Source: Hyphomicrobium sp. 12-62-95
GTDB taxonomy: Bacteria; Pseudomonadota; Alphaproteobacteria; Rhizobiales; Hyphomicrobiaceae
Reading direction: 5' to 3'
Assembly (NCBI GenBank): GCA_002279935.1
Contig: NCCZ01000009.1
Span: 126,147 to 190,146, forward strand
DNA length: 64,000 nt
A program made the position numbers and the translations under genes. The notes under the pieces were generated by a model. That model saw only the letters and a list, made by a program, of their open reading frames with translations, was not told the DNA's origin and did no database searches. This document shows, in pieces, positions 8,057 to 16,996 of this stretch (the stretch's first letter is position 1; each line of letters begins with the position of its first letter).

Positions 8057-9571
8057 TCAGATGACGTAGTCGGGCAGATTCTCGATCTCGACGGCGACGC
8101 CGGCGGAGCGGAGGAGGAGGGCCACTTCGTTGGAGCGGCGGCGGAATTCGGCTTCGCCTGCTTGCGTGTTTGGAATGTCGGAACATAGCCCGCGTGTGAG
8201 CATGGCGCGGGTCAGGAGGAATACGTCGTCCTGCTGCTGGATGTCGGGGCTTGCGGCCGTGACCGTGCCGCCAGCAATTGTGGCGCCGGTGATGGCATCG
8301 ACAAGCATGAAGGAGCCGGTTTCTTGAGCTTCGATAAAGCGGTCGATGGCGGTGGCGCGGCCGAGTGCAACATTGGCAATCGCGATGTCGTTGACCTTGC
8401 AGGCGGTGGCCGGATGGACGGCGAGGCTCTCTAGATCGAGCAGCGATTTAATGTCGATGTTCGTCACGGGGACGAGGTCCGTCGCGGTGCGGACGAGGTA
8501 GCTTCCCTTTTTGTCGAAGGGTGTCTCGGAGAGCCAGACGAAGCGGGCTTCCAGCGTGCGCGCGACCACTGGGGCGGCCTCGGGGGCAGCGAGGACGGAG
8601 CCGCGTGAGACGTCGAGATCGATATCGAGTTGAATAGCGACGGCTTGGCCTTGGACAGCTTCCTGATAGTCGCGGTCCATGGTGGCGATGCGCTGCACTT
8701 TCGCGGTGCGGCGGCTGACGGGATCGAGCACCGTATCGCCGACGCGGATCGTGCCCGACGAGATGGTGCCGGCTAGACCGCGGAAATCGGCGCGTGTGTC
8801 GCGCAGCACGGTTTGCACGGGCATGCGGAAGGCGCCGACGGGTTCGGTGCCGCGGCTTGGGATTTCTTCCAAATGCTCCAACAGCGATGGGCCCTTGTAC
8901 CAGGGCATGTGCTTGGAGCGGTCGGCGACGTTGTCGCCGGAGACGGCGGCGACCGGAATGGCGACGGCCTCGCGGAAACCGAAGCGCCACATGAGGGAGC
9001 GGAAATCATGTTCGATCTGGCGGAATTTGGTTTCCGACCAGTCGACGAGGTCCATCTTGTTGACGGCGAGGATGACGCGCTTCAGTCCGACGAGGTCGAG
9101 AATGGCGGCGTGGCGGCGGGTCTGCGTTTTGATGCCGTGGCGGGCGTCGATGAGCATGATGGCGACGTCGGCGTGCGAGGCGCCGGATGCCATGTTGCGC
9201 GTGTACTGCTCGTGGCCGGGGCTATCGATGACGACGAGGCGGCGCGTCTTGGTGTCGAAGTAGCGCCAGGCGATGTCGATGGTGATGCCTTGCTCGCGTT
9301 CGGCGACGAGGCCGTCCATGAGAAGTGAGAAATCGGGATTGCCGCCGTCGACCTTGCGGCCGCGCTCAAGGGTGGCGCGCTGGTCGTCGAAAAGATCGGT
9401 GGCGTCCCAGAGCAGGCGGCCGATGAGGGTGGATTTGCCGTCGTCGACGGAGCCGCACGTCAGGACGCGCAGCATGCCGGACAGTTCGGGGGCGACGCTA
9501 GCGACGGCGTCGGCCGCCGGTTGGACGAGCGGGGTCACGTTGGAATCCTTGAGGGCCGGTTGCGCGGTCAT
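8057..9571 (-). CDS. cysN: Sulfate adenylyltransferase large subunit (GTPase)
   Basis: GTP-hydrolysing subunit of ATP sulfurylase, coupling GTP hydrolysis to APS formation by CysD. The 504 residues show the EF-Tu-like G motifs: CGSVDDGKSTLIGRLLWD (P-loop) near residue 38, DSPGHEQYTRNM near 118, and NKMD near 172. Two beta-barrel domains follow. In many rhizobia this protein is fused to APS kinase (NodQ/CysNC). Here it ends without a CysC domain. The start overlaps the cysD stop (TGATG), so translation is coupled. Confidence 0.95.
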   Translation of the reverse strand: MTAQPALKDSNVTPLVQPAADAVASVAPELSGMLRVLTCGSVDDGKSTLIGRLLWDATDLFDDQRATLERGRKVDGGNPDFSLLMDGLVAEREQGITIDIAWRYFDTKTRRLVVIDSPGHEQYTRNMASGASHADVAIMLIDARHGIKTQTRRHAAILDLVGLKRVILAVNKMDLVDWSETKFRQIEHDFRSLMWRFGFREAVAIPVAAVSGDNVADRSKHMPWYKGPSLLEHLEEIPSRGTEPVGAFRMPVQTVLRDTRADFRGLAGTISSGTIRVGDTVLDPVSRRTAKVQRIATMDRDYQEAVQGQAVAIQLDIDLDVSRGSVLAAPEAAPVVARTLEARFVWLSETPFDKKGSYLVRTATDLVPVTNIDIKSLLDLESLAVHPATACKVNDIAIANVALGRATAIDRFIEAQETGSFMLVDAITGATIAGGTVTAASPDIQQQDDVFLLTRAMLTRGLCSDIPNTQAGEAEFRRRSNEVALLLRSAGVAVEIENLPDYVI

Positions 9572-10476
9572 CAGAAGTAGCCTTCCTGCTTTTTCTTCTC
9601 CATGGCACCGACCTGATCGTGGTCGATGAGGCGGCCGGAGCGTTCGGAGGTGCGGGCGCCGAGTGTTTCGGTGACGACGTCTTCCAGAGTGGCAGCGGTG
9701 GATTCGACGGCAGCAGTCAGCGGCCAGCAGCCGAGCGTGCGGAAGCGAACCGAGCGCATGACGGGTTGTTCGCCGGGCTTTAAGGGGAAGCGGTTGTCGT
9801 CATACATGAGGATCTGGCCGTTGCGCTCAATGGTCGGCCGCTCCTTGGCAAGATACAGCGGCACGATGTCGAGTTTTTCGCGCAAGATGTACCGCCAGAT
9901 ATCGCGCTCGGTCCAGTTTGACAGCGGGAAGATGCGCGCCGTTTCACCGGCGCCCAGGCGGCCGTTCAGGAGACGCCACATTTCGGGACGCTGGCGGCGC
10001 GGGTCCCACCGATGGCCTTCGGCGCGGAAGGAAAACACGCGCTCCTTGGCGCGGCTCGCCTCCTCGTCGCGGCGTGCGCCACCGAAGGCGCCGTCGAAGC
10101 CGTATTGGTCGAGGCCGGCTTTCAGTGGAACAGTCTTCATGATGTCGGTGTAGATCGAAGGCGCGTAGTCGTAGGGGTTCACGCCCTTGGCGATCGCGTC
10201 GTGGTTTGTCATCTCGATCAGGTCGAGATCGAATTCCTTCACCCAATGATCGCGGAAGGCGATCATTTCCTTGAACTTCCATGTCGTGTTCACGTGCAGC
10301 ACGGGAAACGGCAACTTGCCCGGCCAGAAGGCCTTGCGGGCCAGATGCAGGAGCACGGTGGAGTCCTTGCCGATCGAATAGAGCAGCACGGGCTTGCGGA
10401 ATTGGGCCGCGGCCTCGCGGAAGATGTGAATGCTCTCGGACTCAAGGAGATCGAGATGGCTGATTTGCGCGGTCAT
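9571..10476 (-). CDS. cysD: Sulfate adenylyltransferase small subunit
   Basis: Catalyses ATP plus sulfate to APS plus pyrophosphate, in complex with CysN. The 301 residues have the PP-loop ATPase motif [19 protein letters not shown] near 33 and the CysD signatures [19 protein letters not shown] near 155 and [15 protein letters not shown] near 205. ATG at 10476 is selected over the longer upstream reading because it begins with [20 protein letters not shown], the family start. It also overlaps the cysH stop as ATGA, which implies translational coupling. Confidence 0.95.
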   Translation of the reverse strand: MTAQISHLDLLESESIHIFREAAAQFRKPVLLYSIGKDSTVLLHLARKAFWPGKLPFPVLHVNTTWKFKEMIAFRDHWVKEFDLDLIEMTNHDAIAKGVNPYDYAPSIYTDIMKTVPLKAGLDQYGFDGAFGGARRDEEASRAKERVFSFRAEGHRWDPRRQRPEMWRLLNGRLGAGETARIFPLSNWTERDIWRYILREKLDIVPLYLAKERPTIERNGQILMYDDNRFPLKPGEQPVMRSVRFRTLGCWPLTAAVESTAATLEDVVTETLGARTSERSGRLIDHDQVGAMEKKKQEGYF

Positions 10477-11261
10477 GCTGCAGCGTCCTTCTTGGGGCGA
10501 TTGTGAAGCCCGCATTCCTTGCCGTCTTCGTTTTCCCACCACCAGCGGCCGGCGCGAATATCTTCGCCGGGGCGGATGGCGCGCGTGCACGGCTGGCAAC
10601 CGATAGAGGGGAAGCCTTGGGCGTGCAGCGGGTTCACTGGAACTGAATAGTCTTCGACAAACCGTTCGAGTGTTTCGAGCGACCAGTCGGCGATCGGATT
10701 GAGTTTGATGAGCCCCTGCGCGCCATCCCAGGCTGCGAAGGGCACGTGGGCGCGGCCGGCCGACTGATCGCGGCGCAGGCCGGTGATCCAGCCGCTGGCG
10801 CCGGCGAGCGCTTTATTGAGTGGGCGCACCTTGCGGATGTCGCAGCAGGCTTTGCGGTTTTCGATGGCGTGACGGAAGCCCATGATGCCGTCGCGGGCGA
10901 CGAGCGTTTCGACCTCTTGGGCGTCGGGAAACGTGATGCGGATGCGGCGGCCGTAGCGGGACTCGGTGGCTTCAAGCGTTTCGAGTGTCTGGGGGAAATG
11001 GCGGCCTGTATCCAAGGTGAAGACATCGAAGGGGAGATCGGCTGTCGCGATGGCGGCGAAGACGGCCTGATCTTCGATGCCCAGCGAGGTCGAGAAGGCG
11101 ACGCGACCGGGGATATAGTCAGCGATCAAGCGGAGGCGCGCGGTGAGGTCCGGCTCGGCCGCCAAGGCAGCATCCAACGCGGCCGCCACGGCGGGGCCGT
11201 CGAACGTGAGCGTCTGGCTCGCAGACCCGGTGGGCTGCGGGATGGCTGAGGAACGTGTCAT
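10473..11261 (-). CDS. cysH: Adenylyl-sulfate (APS) reductase, [4Fe-4S] type
   Basis: Reduces activated sulfate to sulfite with thioredoxin. The 262 residues carry both cysteine pairs that bind a [4Fe-4S] cluster in APS-type enzymes: KACCDIRKV near 145 and GCQPCTRAI near 230. The catalytic Cys is near the end in KECGLH. E. coli-type PAPS reductases lack the paired cysteines, so APS is the expected substrate. This agrees with the absence of an APS kinase. ATG at 11261 has GGAGG directly upstream. First gene of cysH-cysD-cysN. Confidence 0.93.
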   Translation of the reverse strand: MTRSSAIPQPTGSASQTLTFDGPAVAAALDAALAAEPDLTARLRLIADYIPGRVAFSTSLGIEDQAVFAAIATADLPFDVFTLDTGRHFPQTLETLEATESRYGRRIRITFPDAQEVETLVARDGIMGFRHAIENRKACCDIRKVRPLNKALAGASGWITGLRRDQSAGRAHVPFAAWDGAQGLIKLNPIADWSLETLERFVEDYSVPVNPLHAQGFPSIGCQPCTRAIRPGEDIRAGRWWWENEDGKECGLHNRPKKDAAA

Positions 11262-11564
11262 GTGACCTCCGGAACGGCGGGAAGTTAAGCGAAAACAATC
11301 CGGAAATGAAGGGGTGATTAGAAAAAAGAACGGAATGCTTTGCCGATGGGCCGCAAAGGGAGAATATTTTTGCTCATTGACCCGTCTGCGCAACGGTGTG
11401 CCGGGCTGGTCGGGGCAGGCTGTCGCAGGGGCCAGAAAATAAGTGGTGCGCTTGGGCGCGCTGGTGCGCGCGCCTTGCGCTGGATCCCCGTCCGGCGCGC
11501 GCCTTAAGGGGTCGCGCTGGGACGAGGATGACGTTCGGGGATGGTGGGTGAATGGAGAGCGGAT
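11262..11564. other. Intergenic region upstream of cysH
   Basis: About 300 bases between the flavoprotein gene and cysH, both on the minus strand. The part nearest cysH (about 11262-11360) is distinctly A+T-rich with a run of Ts on the minus strand (ttcttttttctaatcacc), a plausible promoter for cysHDN, but I cannot assign clean -35/-10 boxes. No credible gene or riboswitch seen. Confidence 0.5.
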
Positions 11565-12773
11565 TCAGGTGGCGTCGAGCCAAGCGATGACGCCCTGCGC
11601 GGCGGCGGTGCCGGTGGAGAGGGTGGCTTGGAGGAGGTAGCCGCCGGTGGGGGCGTCCCAGTCGAGCATTTCACCGGCGACGAAGGTGCCGGGGCGGGCG
11701 CGCAGCATCAGATTGTCGTCGAGGGCTTCGAACGCGACGCCGCCAGCGGTGGAGATGGCGCGGTCTAGGCCGGAGGTGCCTTTGACGGTGAGCGGCAGCG
11801 CTTTTATGAGGCGGGCGAGATCATCGGGGCTGTTGGGGAGGTCGCGGGAGGCTTCGCGCAGAAGGCCGATACCGGCGGGCGAGAGCTTCAGGCATTTGCG
11901 CAGCCAGTTCGCTACCGAGTCCTTGCCGCGCGGACGGCGCAGGCGGTTGGCGATGATGTCGTGGGGTTCGTCGGGTTTGAGATCGAGGACAATGTTGGCC
12001 CAGCCGCCGCCGTGCGTGCGCGCCGAGATGGTGGAGGAGAGTGCGTAGACCGCGCCGCCTTCGAGGCCTTGCCGCGTGATGACGGCTTCGCCGCGCTGGG
12101 TATCGCCTTCGAAAGTGACCGCGAGGCGTTTTAAGGGTTCGCCCGCGTAGCGCGTTCGGAAGTGGTCGCTCCAGTCGATGAGAAGGCCGCAGTTCGATGC
12201 GACGAGCGGCGTGACGGTTATGCCCGATTTTACGAGTGTTTCGCGCCATGCCCCATCGGAGCCGAGGCGCGGCCAACTGGTGCCGCCGAGGGCGAGGATG
12301 GTCGCGTCGCAGGCGACGGGCGCGGGCGATGCGCCGTTGTTGCTGATCAGTGGTTGGCCGTCATCGCTCCAACCGGTCCAGGTGTGGCGCAGTTTGATTT
12401 CGACGCCGTGCGCATCCAAGCGGCGCAACCAGGCGCGCAGGAGAGGCGAGGCTTTCATCGCTTTGGGAAAGATGCGTCCGCTCGATCCGGCGAAGGTTTC
12501 CTGGCCGAGGCCTTCCGCCCAGGCGACAACATCAAGGGGCGGATGGGCTTCTATGTAGCGCGTGAGATGGGCAGCACTTTCACCGTAGCGCGGCATGAAT
12601 GTTTCGAGTGCTTCGGAGTGGGTGAGGTTGAGGCCACCGCGGCCGGCCATGAGGAATTTGCGCGCCGGCGAGGGCATGCGTTCGAAGATGGTGACGCGCA
12701 GGCCCTGGGCACTCAACGTTTCGGCGGCGGCGAGGCCAGCGGGGCCCGCGCCGATGATGGCGACGTGTTTCAA
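11565..12773 (-). CDS. FAD-dependent oxidoreductase, HI0933/BaiN-like (TIGR03862 type)
   Basis: A 402-residue flavoprotein. The N-terminal Rossmann FAD site is AIIGAGPAGLAAAETLSAQG. It is followed by the family marker MAGRGGLNLTHSE near residue 45 and ends with GTFVAGEMLDWDAPTGGYLL, the second FAD-contact motif of the HI0933 family. The precise reaction is unknown for most members. BaiN is a bile-acid dehydrogenase but this branch is uncharacterised. It stands alone, with cysH behind it and gloA about 40 bases upstream in the same direction. Confidence 0.88.
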   Translation of the reverse strand: MKHVAIIGAGPAGLAAAETLSAQGLRVTIFERMPSPARKFLMAGRGGLNLTHSEALETFMPRYGESAAHLTRYIEAHPPLDVVAWAEGLGQETFAGSSGRIFPKAMKASPLLRAWLRRLDAHGVEIKLRHTWTGWSDDGQPLISNNGASPAPVACDATILALGGTSWPRLGSDGAWRETLVKSGITVTPLVASNCGLLIDWSDHFRTRYAGEPLKRLAVTFEGDTQRGEAVITRQGLEGGAVYALSSTISARTHGGGWANIVLDLKPDEPHDIIANRLRRPRGKDSVANWLRKCLKLSPAGIGLLREASRDLPNSPDDLARLIKALPLTVKGTSGLDRAISTAGGVAFEALDDNLMLRARPGTFVAGEMLDWDAPTGGYLLQATLSTGTAAAQGVIAWLDAT

Positions 12774-12813
12774 AGTGTGGGTGGCCTTCTTTGGTCAGCT
12801 GTGGCGCGCAGCC

Positions 12814-13254
12814 TTACCACGTTCCGGTGTTGGGCATGGATGTCCAGGGCTCAGCGGGAGCCAACGCGGCGCCTTTTTGCAGCAACTCGACGGAGACCAG
12901 ATCCGGGGAGCGGACGAAGGCCATGCGGCCGTCGCGGGGCGGGCGGGCAATGGTGACCCCGCCTGTCTGCAACCTGTGGCACACCTGATAGATATCGTCG
13001 ACCTCGAAGGCGAGGTGCCCGAAGTTGCGGGCCGATCCATACTCTTCCGCGTCCCAGTTATGGGTCAACTCGATCAACGGCGCCTTTTCAGTGCCGGCGC
13101 GGGGCTGGTCGGCAGGGGCGGCCAGGAAGATGAGCGTGAAGCGGCCGATGGGGTTGTCGATACGGCGGACTTCTTCGAGGCCGAGAAGATCGCAGTAGAA
13201 GCGTAAGCTCGCTGCGACATCGCTGATACGAACCATAGTGTGCAGGAAGCGCAT
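12814..13254 (-). CDS. gloA: Lactoylglutathione lyase (glyoxalase I)
   Basis: VOC-fold enzyme converting the methylglyoxal-glutathione hemithioacetal to S-lactoylglutathione. The 146 residues contain the four expected metal ligands: His5 (RFLHTMVRI), the Glu of IELTHNW, the His of NFGHLAFEVDD and the Glu of SVELLQK. The order and spacing match glyoxalase I. ATG at 13254 has GGAG close upstream. Longer in-frame readings begin with non-family sequence. Cytoplasmic detoxification enzyme. In methylotroph-like bacteria it would handle methylglyoxal from C3 metabolism. Confidence 0.88.
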   Translation of the reverse strand: MRFLHTMVRISDVAASLRFYCDLLGLEEVRRIDNPIGRFTLIFLAAPADQPRAGTEKAPLIELTHNWDAEEYGSARNFGHLAFEVDDIYQVCHRLQTGGVTIARPPRDGRMAFVRSPDLVSVELLQKGAALAPAEPWTSMPNTGTW

Positions 13255-13763
13255 GGAGGCTCCTTCGTCCGGTGTGGGGCGCGTGTGTTGCGAAATTGCC
13301 ACCCGTCAATTGCCGGTTTGGCGGTTTGTGGCCTGACTGCTGTGCATAACCTTTGGACAGGATCGATGCAAAGTCTCCGCGCGGGGTGCGAAGCCGCGGG
13401 TGCAAATGGCGCTCCGATCAGGCGAATCACAGACCGCCGATTCGATGGCATAATGTGGATTGATCAGCGTCCATTTTTGCGGCGTGCGTCGTTCAGAAGA
13501 CTATGCCCAGGAAAGTCGCGTTCCGGGACTGATTTTGTAAAAGTCCTTTCTTTCAACGCGTTGTGGTTTGTGTGTTGCTGTGAAAAACAGCCCATTTCCG
13601 CCGGCGGCAAAAAAATGGGGGTAGCGGCGCAGGCTGAGGGTGGTTAGTTAACGGTGCCGGATTTGGAGCGGTCGTGCTGTAGAGGGCAGCGATTGTTTTG
13701 AAGGTCCGGGGCGTCGAGAGGGGCGCTGCAGTATTTTGAGCACAAGTAAGCGGGGTAACGCAC
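13255..13763. other. Divergent intergenic region between gloA and the cold-shock gene
   Basis: About 510 bases without a credible gene. It holds one sequence matching the DnaA-box consensus TTATNCACA (as TGTGCATAA at 13341-13349). It also has a G+C-rich palindrome ccgccggcgg near 13599 flanked by cccattt and aaatggg arms, giving a hairpin. The hairpin lies roughly 150 bases before the cold-shock start and may belong to its leader RNA. Confidence 0.4.
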
Positions 13764-14363
13764 ATGGGGGACTACAAGGGACCCTCGTCGACAGGTGTCG
13801 ACGGGACGACGACCGGAGAGGGCGCGGGGCCCGAGGACGGCGTCGAGGTTCTCGAGATCGCGGGGACCATCAAGTGGTTCGACGTGTCCAAGGGCTACGG
13901 TTTTATTGTGCCGGATGATGGGCACCAGGATGTCCTTCTCCACGTGACATGCCTCAGGGCCGGCGGGTATCAGACAGCCTATGAAGGCGCCCGGGTCCAT
14001 TGCCAGGTGCTCAAGCGCCCGAAGGGCATGCAGGCCTTCCATATCCTGTCGATGGACGAAAGCACGGCTATCCATCCGTCGTTGCTGCCGCAGCGGACGC
14101 ACGTTCAGGTTGTGGCCGAGAGTGATTGGGAGCGGGCGTCCGTCAAGTGGTTCAACCGGGTCCGGGGCTTCGGCTTCCTGACGCGCGGGGACGGTACGCC
14201 GGACATTTTCTGCCACATGGAGACGCTAAGACGGTTCGGGTTCACCGAACTGCGTCCCGGGCAGACACTCATGGTCCGCTGGGGCTATGGTTCGAAGGGC
14301 GTGATGGCGGCCGAGTTGCGGCCGGACGGTCCGACACAGGGCGTGCCGCCGTCCCCGCATTGA
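13764..14363 (+). CDS. Double cold-shock-domain protein
   Basis: A 199-residue single-stranded nucleic-acid binder with two CspA-type domains. The first is at about 29-95, with GTIKWFDVSKGYGFIVPDD and DVLLHV as RNP1/RNP2-like strands. The second is at about 125-190, with ASVKWFNRVRGFGFLTRGD and DIFCHME. Two-domain CSPs of this kind are common in alphaproteobacteria and act as RNA chaperones in cold or stationary phase. A 28-residue acidic/Gly-rich leader precedes domain one. The DUF192 gene follows after 11 bases, so the two are likely co-transcribed. Confidence 0.93.
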   Translation: MGDYKGPSSTGVDGTTTGEGAGPEDGVEVLEIAGTIKWFDVSKGYGFIVPDDGHQDVLLHVTCLRAGGYQTAYEGARVHCQVLKRPKGMQAFHILSMDESTAIHPSLLPQRTHVQVVAESDWERASVKWFNRVRGFGFLTRGDGTPDIFCHMETLRRFGFTELRPGQTLMVRWGYGSKGVMAAELRPDGPTQGVPPSPH

Positions 14364-14374
14364 TGGGATGAGGC

Positions 14375-14884
14375 ATGATCAAGAAACGACATTCGGTGAG
14401 GGCTGCCCTGGGGGCGGCCCTTACTTTTTGGGGCGGGGCCTATGGTGCTGCTATTGGCACGGCAGAAACGAGCGATGCAGAACCGGCCGCACGGCGGACG
14501 GAAAAGCTGGAGATCGTCGCGGCCGGTGGGGTCCTCGCGTTCGACGTGGAGATCGCCGATACGCCGGCCCGGCAAGCTATGGGCCTGATGTACCGCACCG
14601 AATTGCCTGAGCGGACGGGCATGTTGTTTCCGTATCCGGCCCCACGCGAAATTACGATGTGGATGCGCAACACTTATATTCCGCTGGATATGGTGTTCAT
14701 TCGCGCCGACGGGACCGTGCATCGTATTGCTGAAATGACCGAACCGCACTCGGAGGAGATCGTGGCGTCCAAGGGCCAAGTTACGGCGGTCCTGGAGATT
14801 GCCGGTGGTGCTGCGCGCAGGTTGGGCTTGAAGCCCGGCGACAAGGTTCAGCACCCGCATTTTGGAACGGCGGCGCCGCGTTAA
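14375..14884 (+). CDS. DUF192 family exported protein
   Basis: A 169-residue protein with a cleavable-looking signal (hydrophobic stretch at about 9-26, then AIGTAE) and a DUF192 domain at about 50-160. The domain contains TPARQAMGLMYRTELPE, GMLFPYPAP and MWMRNTYIPLDMVFI, the family hallmarks. DUF192 proteins are small periplasmic or extracytoplasmic proteins of unknown function. It follows the cold-shock gene by 11 bases. ATG at 14375 is supported by GAGG just upstream. Confidence 0.9.
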   Translation: MIKKRHSVRAALGAALTFWGGAYGAAIGTAETSDAEPAARRTEKLEIVAAGGVLAFDVEIADTPARQAMGLMYRTELPERTGMLFPYPAPREITMWMRNTYIPLDMVFIRADGTVHRIAEMTEPHSEEIVASKGQVTAVLEIAGGAARRLGLKPGDKVQHPHFGTAAPR

Positions 14885-14954
14885 GCCTCTATCGAGGTGG
14901 TGCGGTGCGGCAGTGCTTGACCCGGGCGAGCCGAAGCGGCAGACAGTGGGCGAT

Positions 14955-15031
14955 CGGGGCGTAGCTCAGCCTGGTAGAGCATCTGCTTTGGGAGCAGAGG
15001 GTCGTGGGTTCAAATCCTGTCGCCCCGACCA
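14955..15031 (+). tRNA. tRNA-Pro (anticodon TGG)
   Basis: A 77-base cloverleaf. Acceptor arms cggggcg/cgccccg pair perfectly, the D arm is gctcagcctggtagagc, the anticodon stem tctgc/gcaga encloses tttggga (TGG anticodon), and the T loop is ttcaaat. Discriminator A and CCA are encoded (15028-15031). The T stem has several G-U pairs but the rest is canonical. Followed by a T-rich stretch (ctttttctt) that may terminate it. Confidence 0.95.
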
Positions 15032-15064
15032 CTTTTTCTTAGACGTCAACGAACGGGTCGAACC

Positions 15065-15370
15065 ATGGCCGTCCGCATCTACATGCCTGCCAAGACCGCG
15101 ATGCAGTCGGGCGAAGGCCGCACGCGGGAGTGGATCCTCGAGCATGAGCCCAACGCACCGCGCCAAATCGATCCGCTGATGGGCTGGACGTCGTCGACGG
15201 ACACGCGTCAGCAGGTCAAGCTCTCCTTCGCGACCAAGGAGGAGGCCATCCAGTATGCGACGCGCAACGGTCTCGCCTATACCGTTATCGAGCCGACGCC
15301 GCGCAAACCGCTGCGCAAGGCTTATGCCGACAACTTCAAGTTCGGCCGGTCGTACAATTGGACCCATTAA
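15065..15370 (+). CDS. NDUFS4-like NADH dehydrogenase (complex I) accessory subunit
   Basis: A 101-residue protein of the ETC complex I conserved-region family, homologous to mitochondrial NDUFS4 (18 kDa/AQDQ subunit). Visible markers are the opening RIYMPAKTAMQSG, MGWTSSTDTRQQVKLSF near residue 40 and the C-terminal YADNFKFGRSYNWTH, with the FGR/W-TH ending typical of alphaproteobacterial members. It probably stabilises the NADH-binding arm of complex I at the inner face of the membrane. It stands alone between tRNA-Pro and tRNA-Arg. Confidence 0.93.
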   Translation: MAVRIYMPAKTAMQSGEGRTREWILEHEPNAPRQIDPLMGWTSSTDTRQQVKLSFATKEEAIQYATRNGLAYTVIEPTPRKPLRKAYADNFKFGRSYNWTH

Positions 15371-15433
15371 CGGACGGGCCGCTGCCGCCCGGGCTTTGAC
15401 GCTCGCGTCCGGACCGTGTAGCCAAACTGAGAC

Positions 15434-15510
15434 GCGCCCGTAGCTCAGCTGGATAGAGCACTCGCCTTCTAAGCGAGTGGCCGCTGGTTCGAATCCAGCC
15501 GGGCGCGCCA
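15434..15510 (+). tRNA. tRNA-Arg (anticodon TCT)
   Basis: A 77-base cloverleaf with acceptor gcgcccg/cgggcgc, D arm gctcagctggatagagc, anticodon stem ctcgc/gcgag around cttctaa (anticodon TCT), T arm ctggttcgaatccag and encoded CCA. It borders the worn accessory patch 15.5-18.8 kb and is a plausible former integration site. I found no second copy of its 3' end in the window. Confidence 0.96.
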
Positions 15511-15694
15511 ATTTTTAATCGCGCGTGAAACGTGTGGCCGCCGAGGTTTGAGATTGCGCCGATTTGGTTGCGAGGGTCAGCGCCAGTTGCTTACTCTGAT
15601 GCCGCGTCGTGAGAGCGGGGCTCTCAGCTGACCAGTTTGGGGCGGTGGTTCAGTCGTTCATCAAACTGCATCCTTCCTCGATGAGCGATGAACT

Positions 15695-16087
15695 ATGCGT
15701 GCACCTTTTCAACTCACAGTCCTTCGATCTCACAGCGGCAGGGGCCTTTTCACAAAAGAGCGCATACCCAAGGGTTCATTTGTCATCGAATACGTCGGAC
15801 GCCCCGCCACGACCAAGCAGATGCGGGAGAATCGCGGGTAGTATCTCTTCTGGACCAGTGATGCGACCATGATCGATGGAAATGTTCCGGAGAATATCGC
15901 TCGCTTCATCAACCACTCGTGTGCACCGAACTGCGAGGTGAGGCTCCATCGCCGTCGACTTCACGTCTTCGCTATTCGTACAATCCAGTCTGGCGAAGAG
16001 CTTTCGTACGATTATGGAGACGAATATTTCGAGCTCCATCTGGCAGGGCTCTGCCGCTGTGCAAAGTGTGACGGCGCGGGGTCCTGA
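15695..16087 (+). pseudogene. SET-domain protein interrupted by an in-frame amber codon
   Basis: Read from ATG 15695 the frame gives RSHSGRGLFTKERIPKG and FVIEYVGRPATT, then TAG at 15839-15841. It continues in the same frame with YLFWTSDATMIDGNV, ARFINHSCAPNCEV, SGEELSYDYGDEYF and a CRCAKC post-SET end. Together these are a complete small SET domain (SAM-dependent lysine methyltransferase, about 130 residues), with the stop where related proteins read ...RG-K-YLF. The NHSC and YDYG catalytic motifs are intact. A restart at ATG 15869 would lack the SAM-binding N-terminal half. One substitution (e.g. AAG to TAG) explains it. Sequencing error or recoding cannot be excluded. Confidence 0.85.
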
Positions 16088-16126
16088 GCGCGCGCGAAGG
16101 ATCAGCAAGGCTCCGAGCCGGTGGCG

Positions 16127-16939
16127 CTAGGCGGCGATCACTTCGTCCGTCCATACGCGGAACGATAAAAGAGTGTTGGGGCCAAACGTCGTCGTAATCG
16201 CGACATCCGCTGCGTCGCGGCCGCGTGCAATCAAAACGCGCCCGATGCGTGGTGTGTTATTTCTGGGATCAAACGTATGCCACTGGTCGCCGAGATAGAC
16301 TTCGATCCAGGCCGCGAAATCGCCGGGCGGATAGGGCGGGGCTGTGCCGACGTCGCCCAAGTAACCGGTACAATAGCGGGCGGGGATGTTGAGGGCGCGG
16401 CAGAATGCAATCGCCAAATGGGCGTAGTCCCTGCAGACGCCCTTGCGCTCCTCATAAGCTTGCGACGCAGTTCGCGTCACACGCGCATGTTCGTAGCCGA
16501 ACTCGATGTGGTGATGGACAAAGTCGCAGATCGCCTGGACGCGGGCCCATCCGGTTGCCGCGCCGCCGAAATGCTTCCAAGCCAGATCGAGCATGCGGTC
16601 GCTGTCGCAGAACCGGCTCGCGAGAAGAAACACGAGCGTCTCCTCGGGCAGTTTTTCAACGGCAACCTGCGTCGCATCCGGCATTTGACGATCAGGCTGT
16701 CCACTATCGTTCACAACCGAATTGGCTGTAATTGTCATCTTGCCCGCCGGGGCAACCAGACGGCTGCACCAGTTGCCAAAGCCGTCGCGATAGCCGTCGA
16801 TGGAAACGGATGGGGTGAGGATCGCGTGATCCGGTGTGTGCAGATCCGAGACCCGAGAGTGGTGGACATTTAACATCAGGATCATGGGGGTTGGCTGGGG
16901 AAACTCGTAGTGGAGCTCATAGCCGACCTGTAGTTTCAT
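16127..16939 (-). CDS. Transglutaminase-like cysteine peptidase family protein
   Basis: A 270-residue protein. An N-terminal beta-rich domain (MKLQVGYELHYEFPQPTPMI) is followed by a transglutaminase core with ERKGVCRDYAHLAIAFCRA (nucleophilic Cys near residue 167), IPARYCTGYLGD and AAWIEVYLGDQWHTFDPRN. The usual His before AW is not in the standard place, which from memory is also the case in the related FSAWFE branch. Function is unknown. Such proteins are thought to be peptidases or amidases. No signal peptide is evident, so cytoplasmic. No operon partner. Confidence 0.85.
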   Translation of the reverse strand: MKLQVGYELHYEFPQPTPMILMLNVHHSRVSDLHTPDHAILTPSVSIDGYRDGFGNWCSRLVAPAGKMTITANSVVNDSGQPDRQMPDATQVAVEKLPEETLVFLLASRFCDSDRMLDLAWKHFGGAATGWARVQAICDFVHHHIEFGYEHARVTRTASQAYEERKGVCRDYAHLAIAFCRALNIPARYCTGYLGDVGTAPPYPPGDFAAWIEVYLGDQWHTFDPRNNTPRIGRVLIARGRDAADVAITTTFGPNTLLSFRVWTDEVIAA

Positions 16940-16996
16940 AATTTCCGACTTTCGGTTTGCGCGCGTTTGCCGTCATACCCTGGCAGGCGAAAGCCC

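Noticed and set aside
13341..13349. Consensus DnaA box TGTGCATAA
   Set aside because: A lone box with no cluster or origin-type neighbours. One match in 64 kb is not meaningful.
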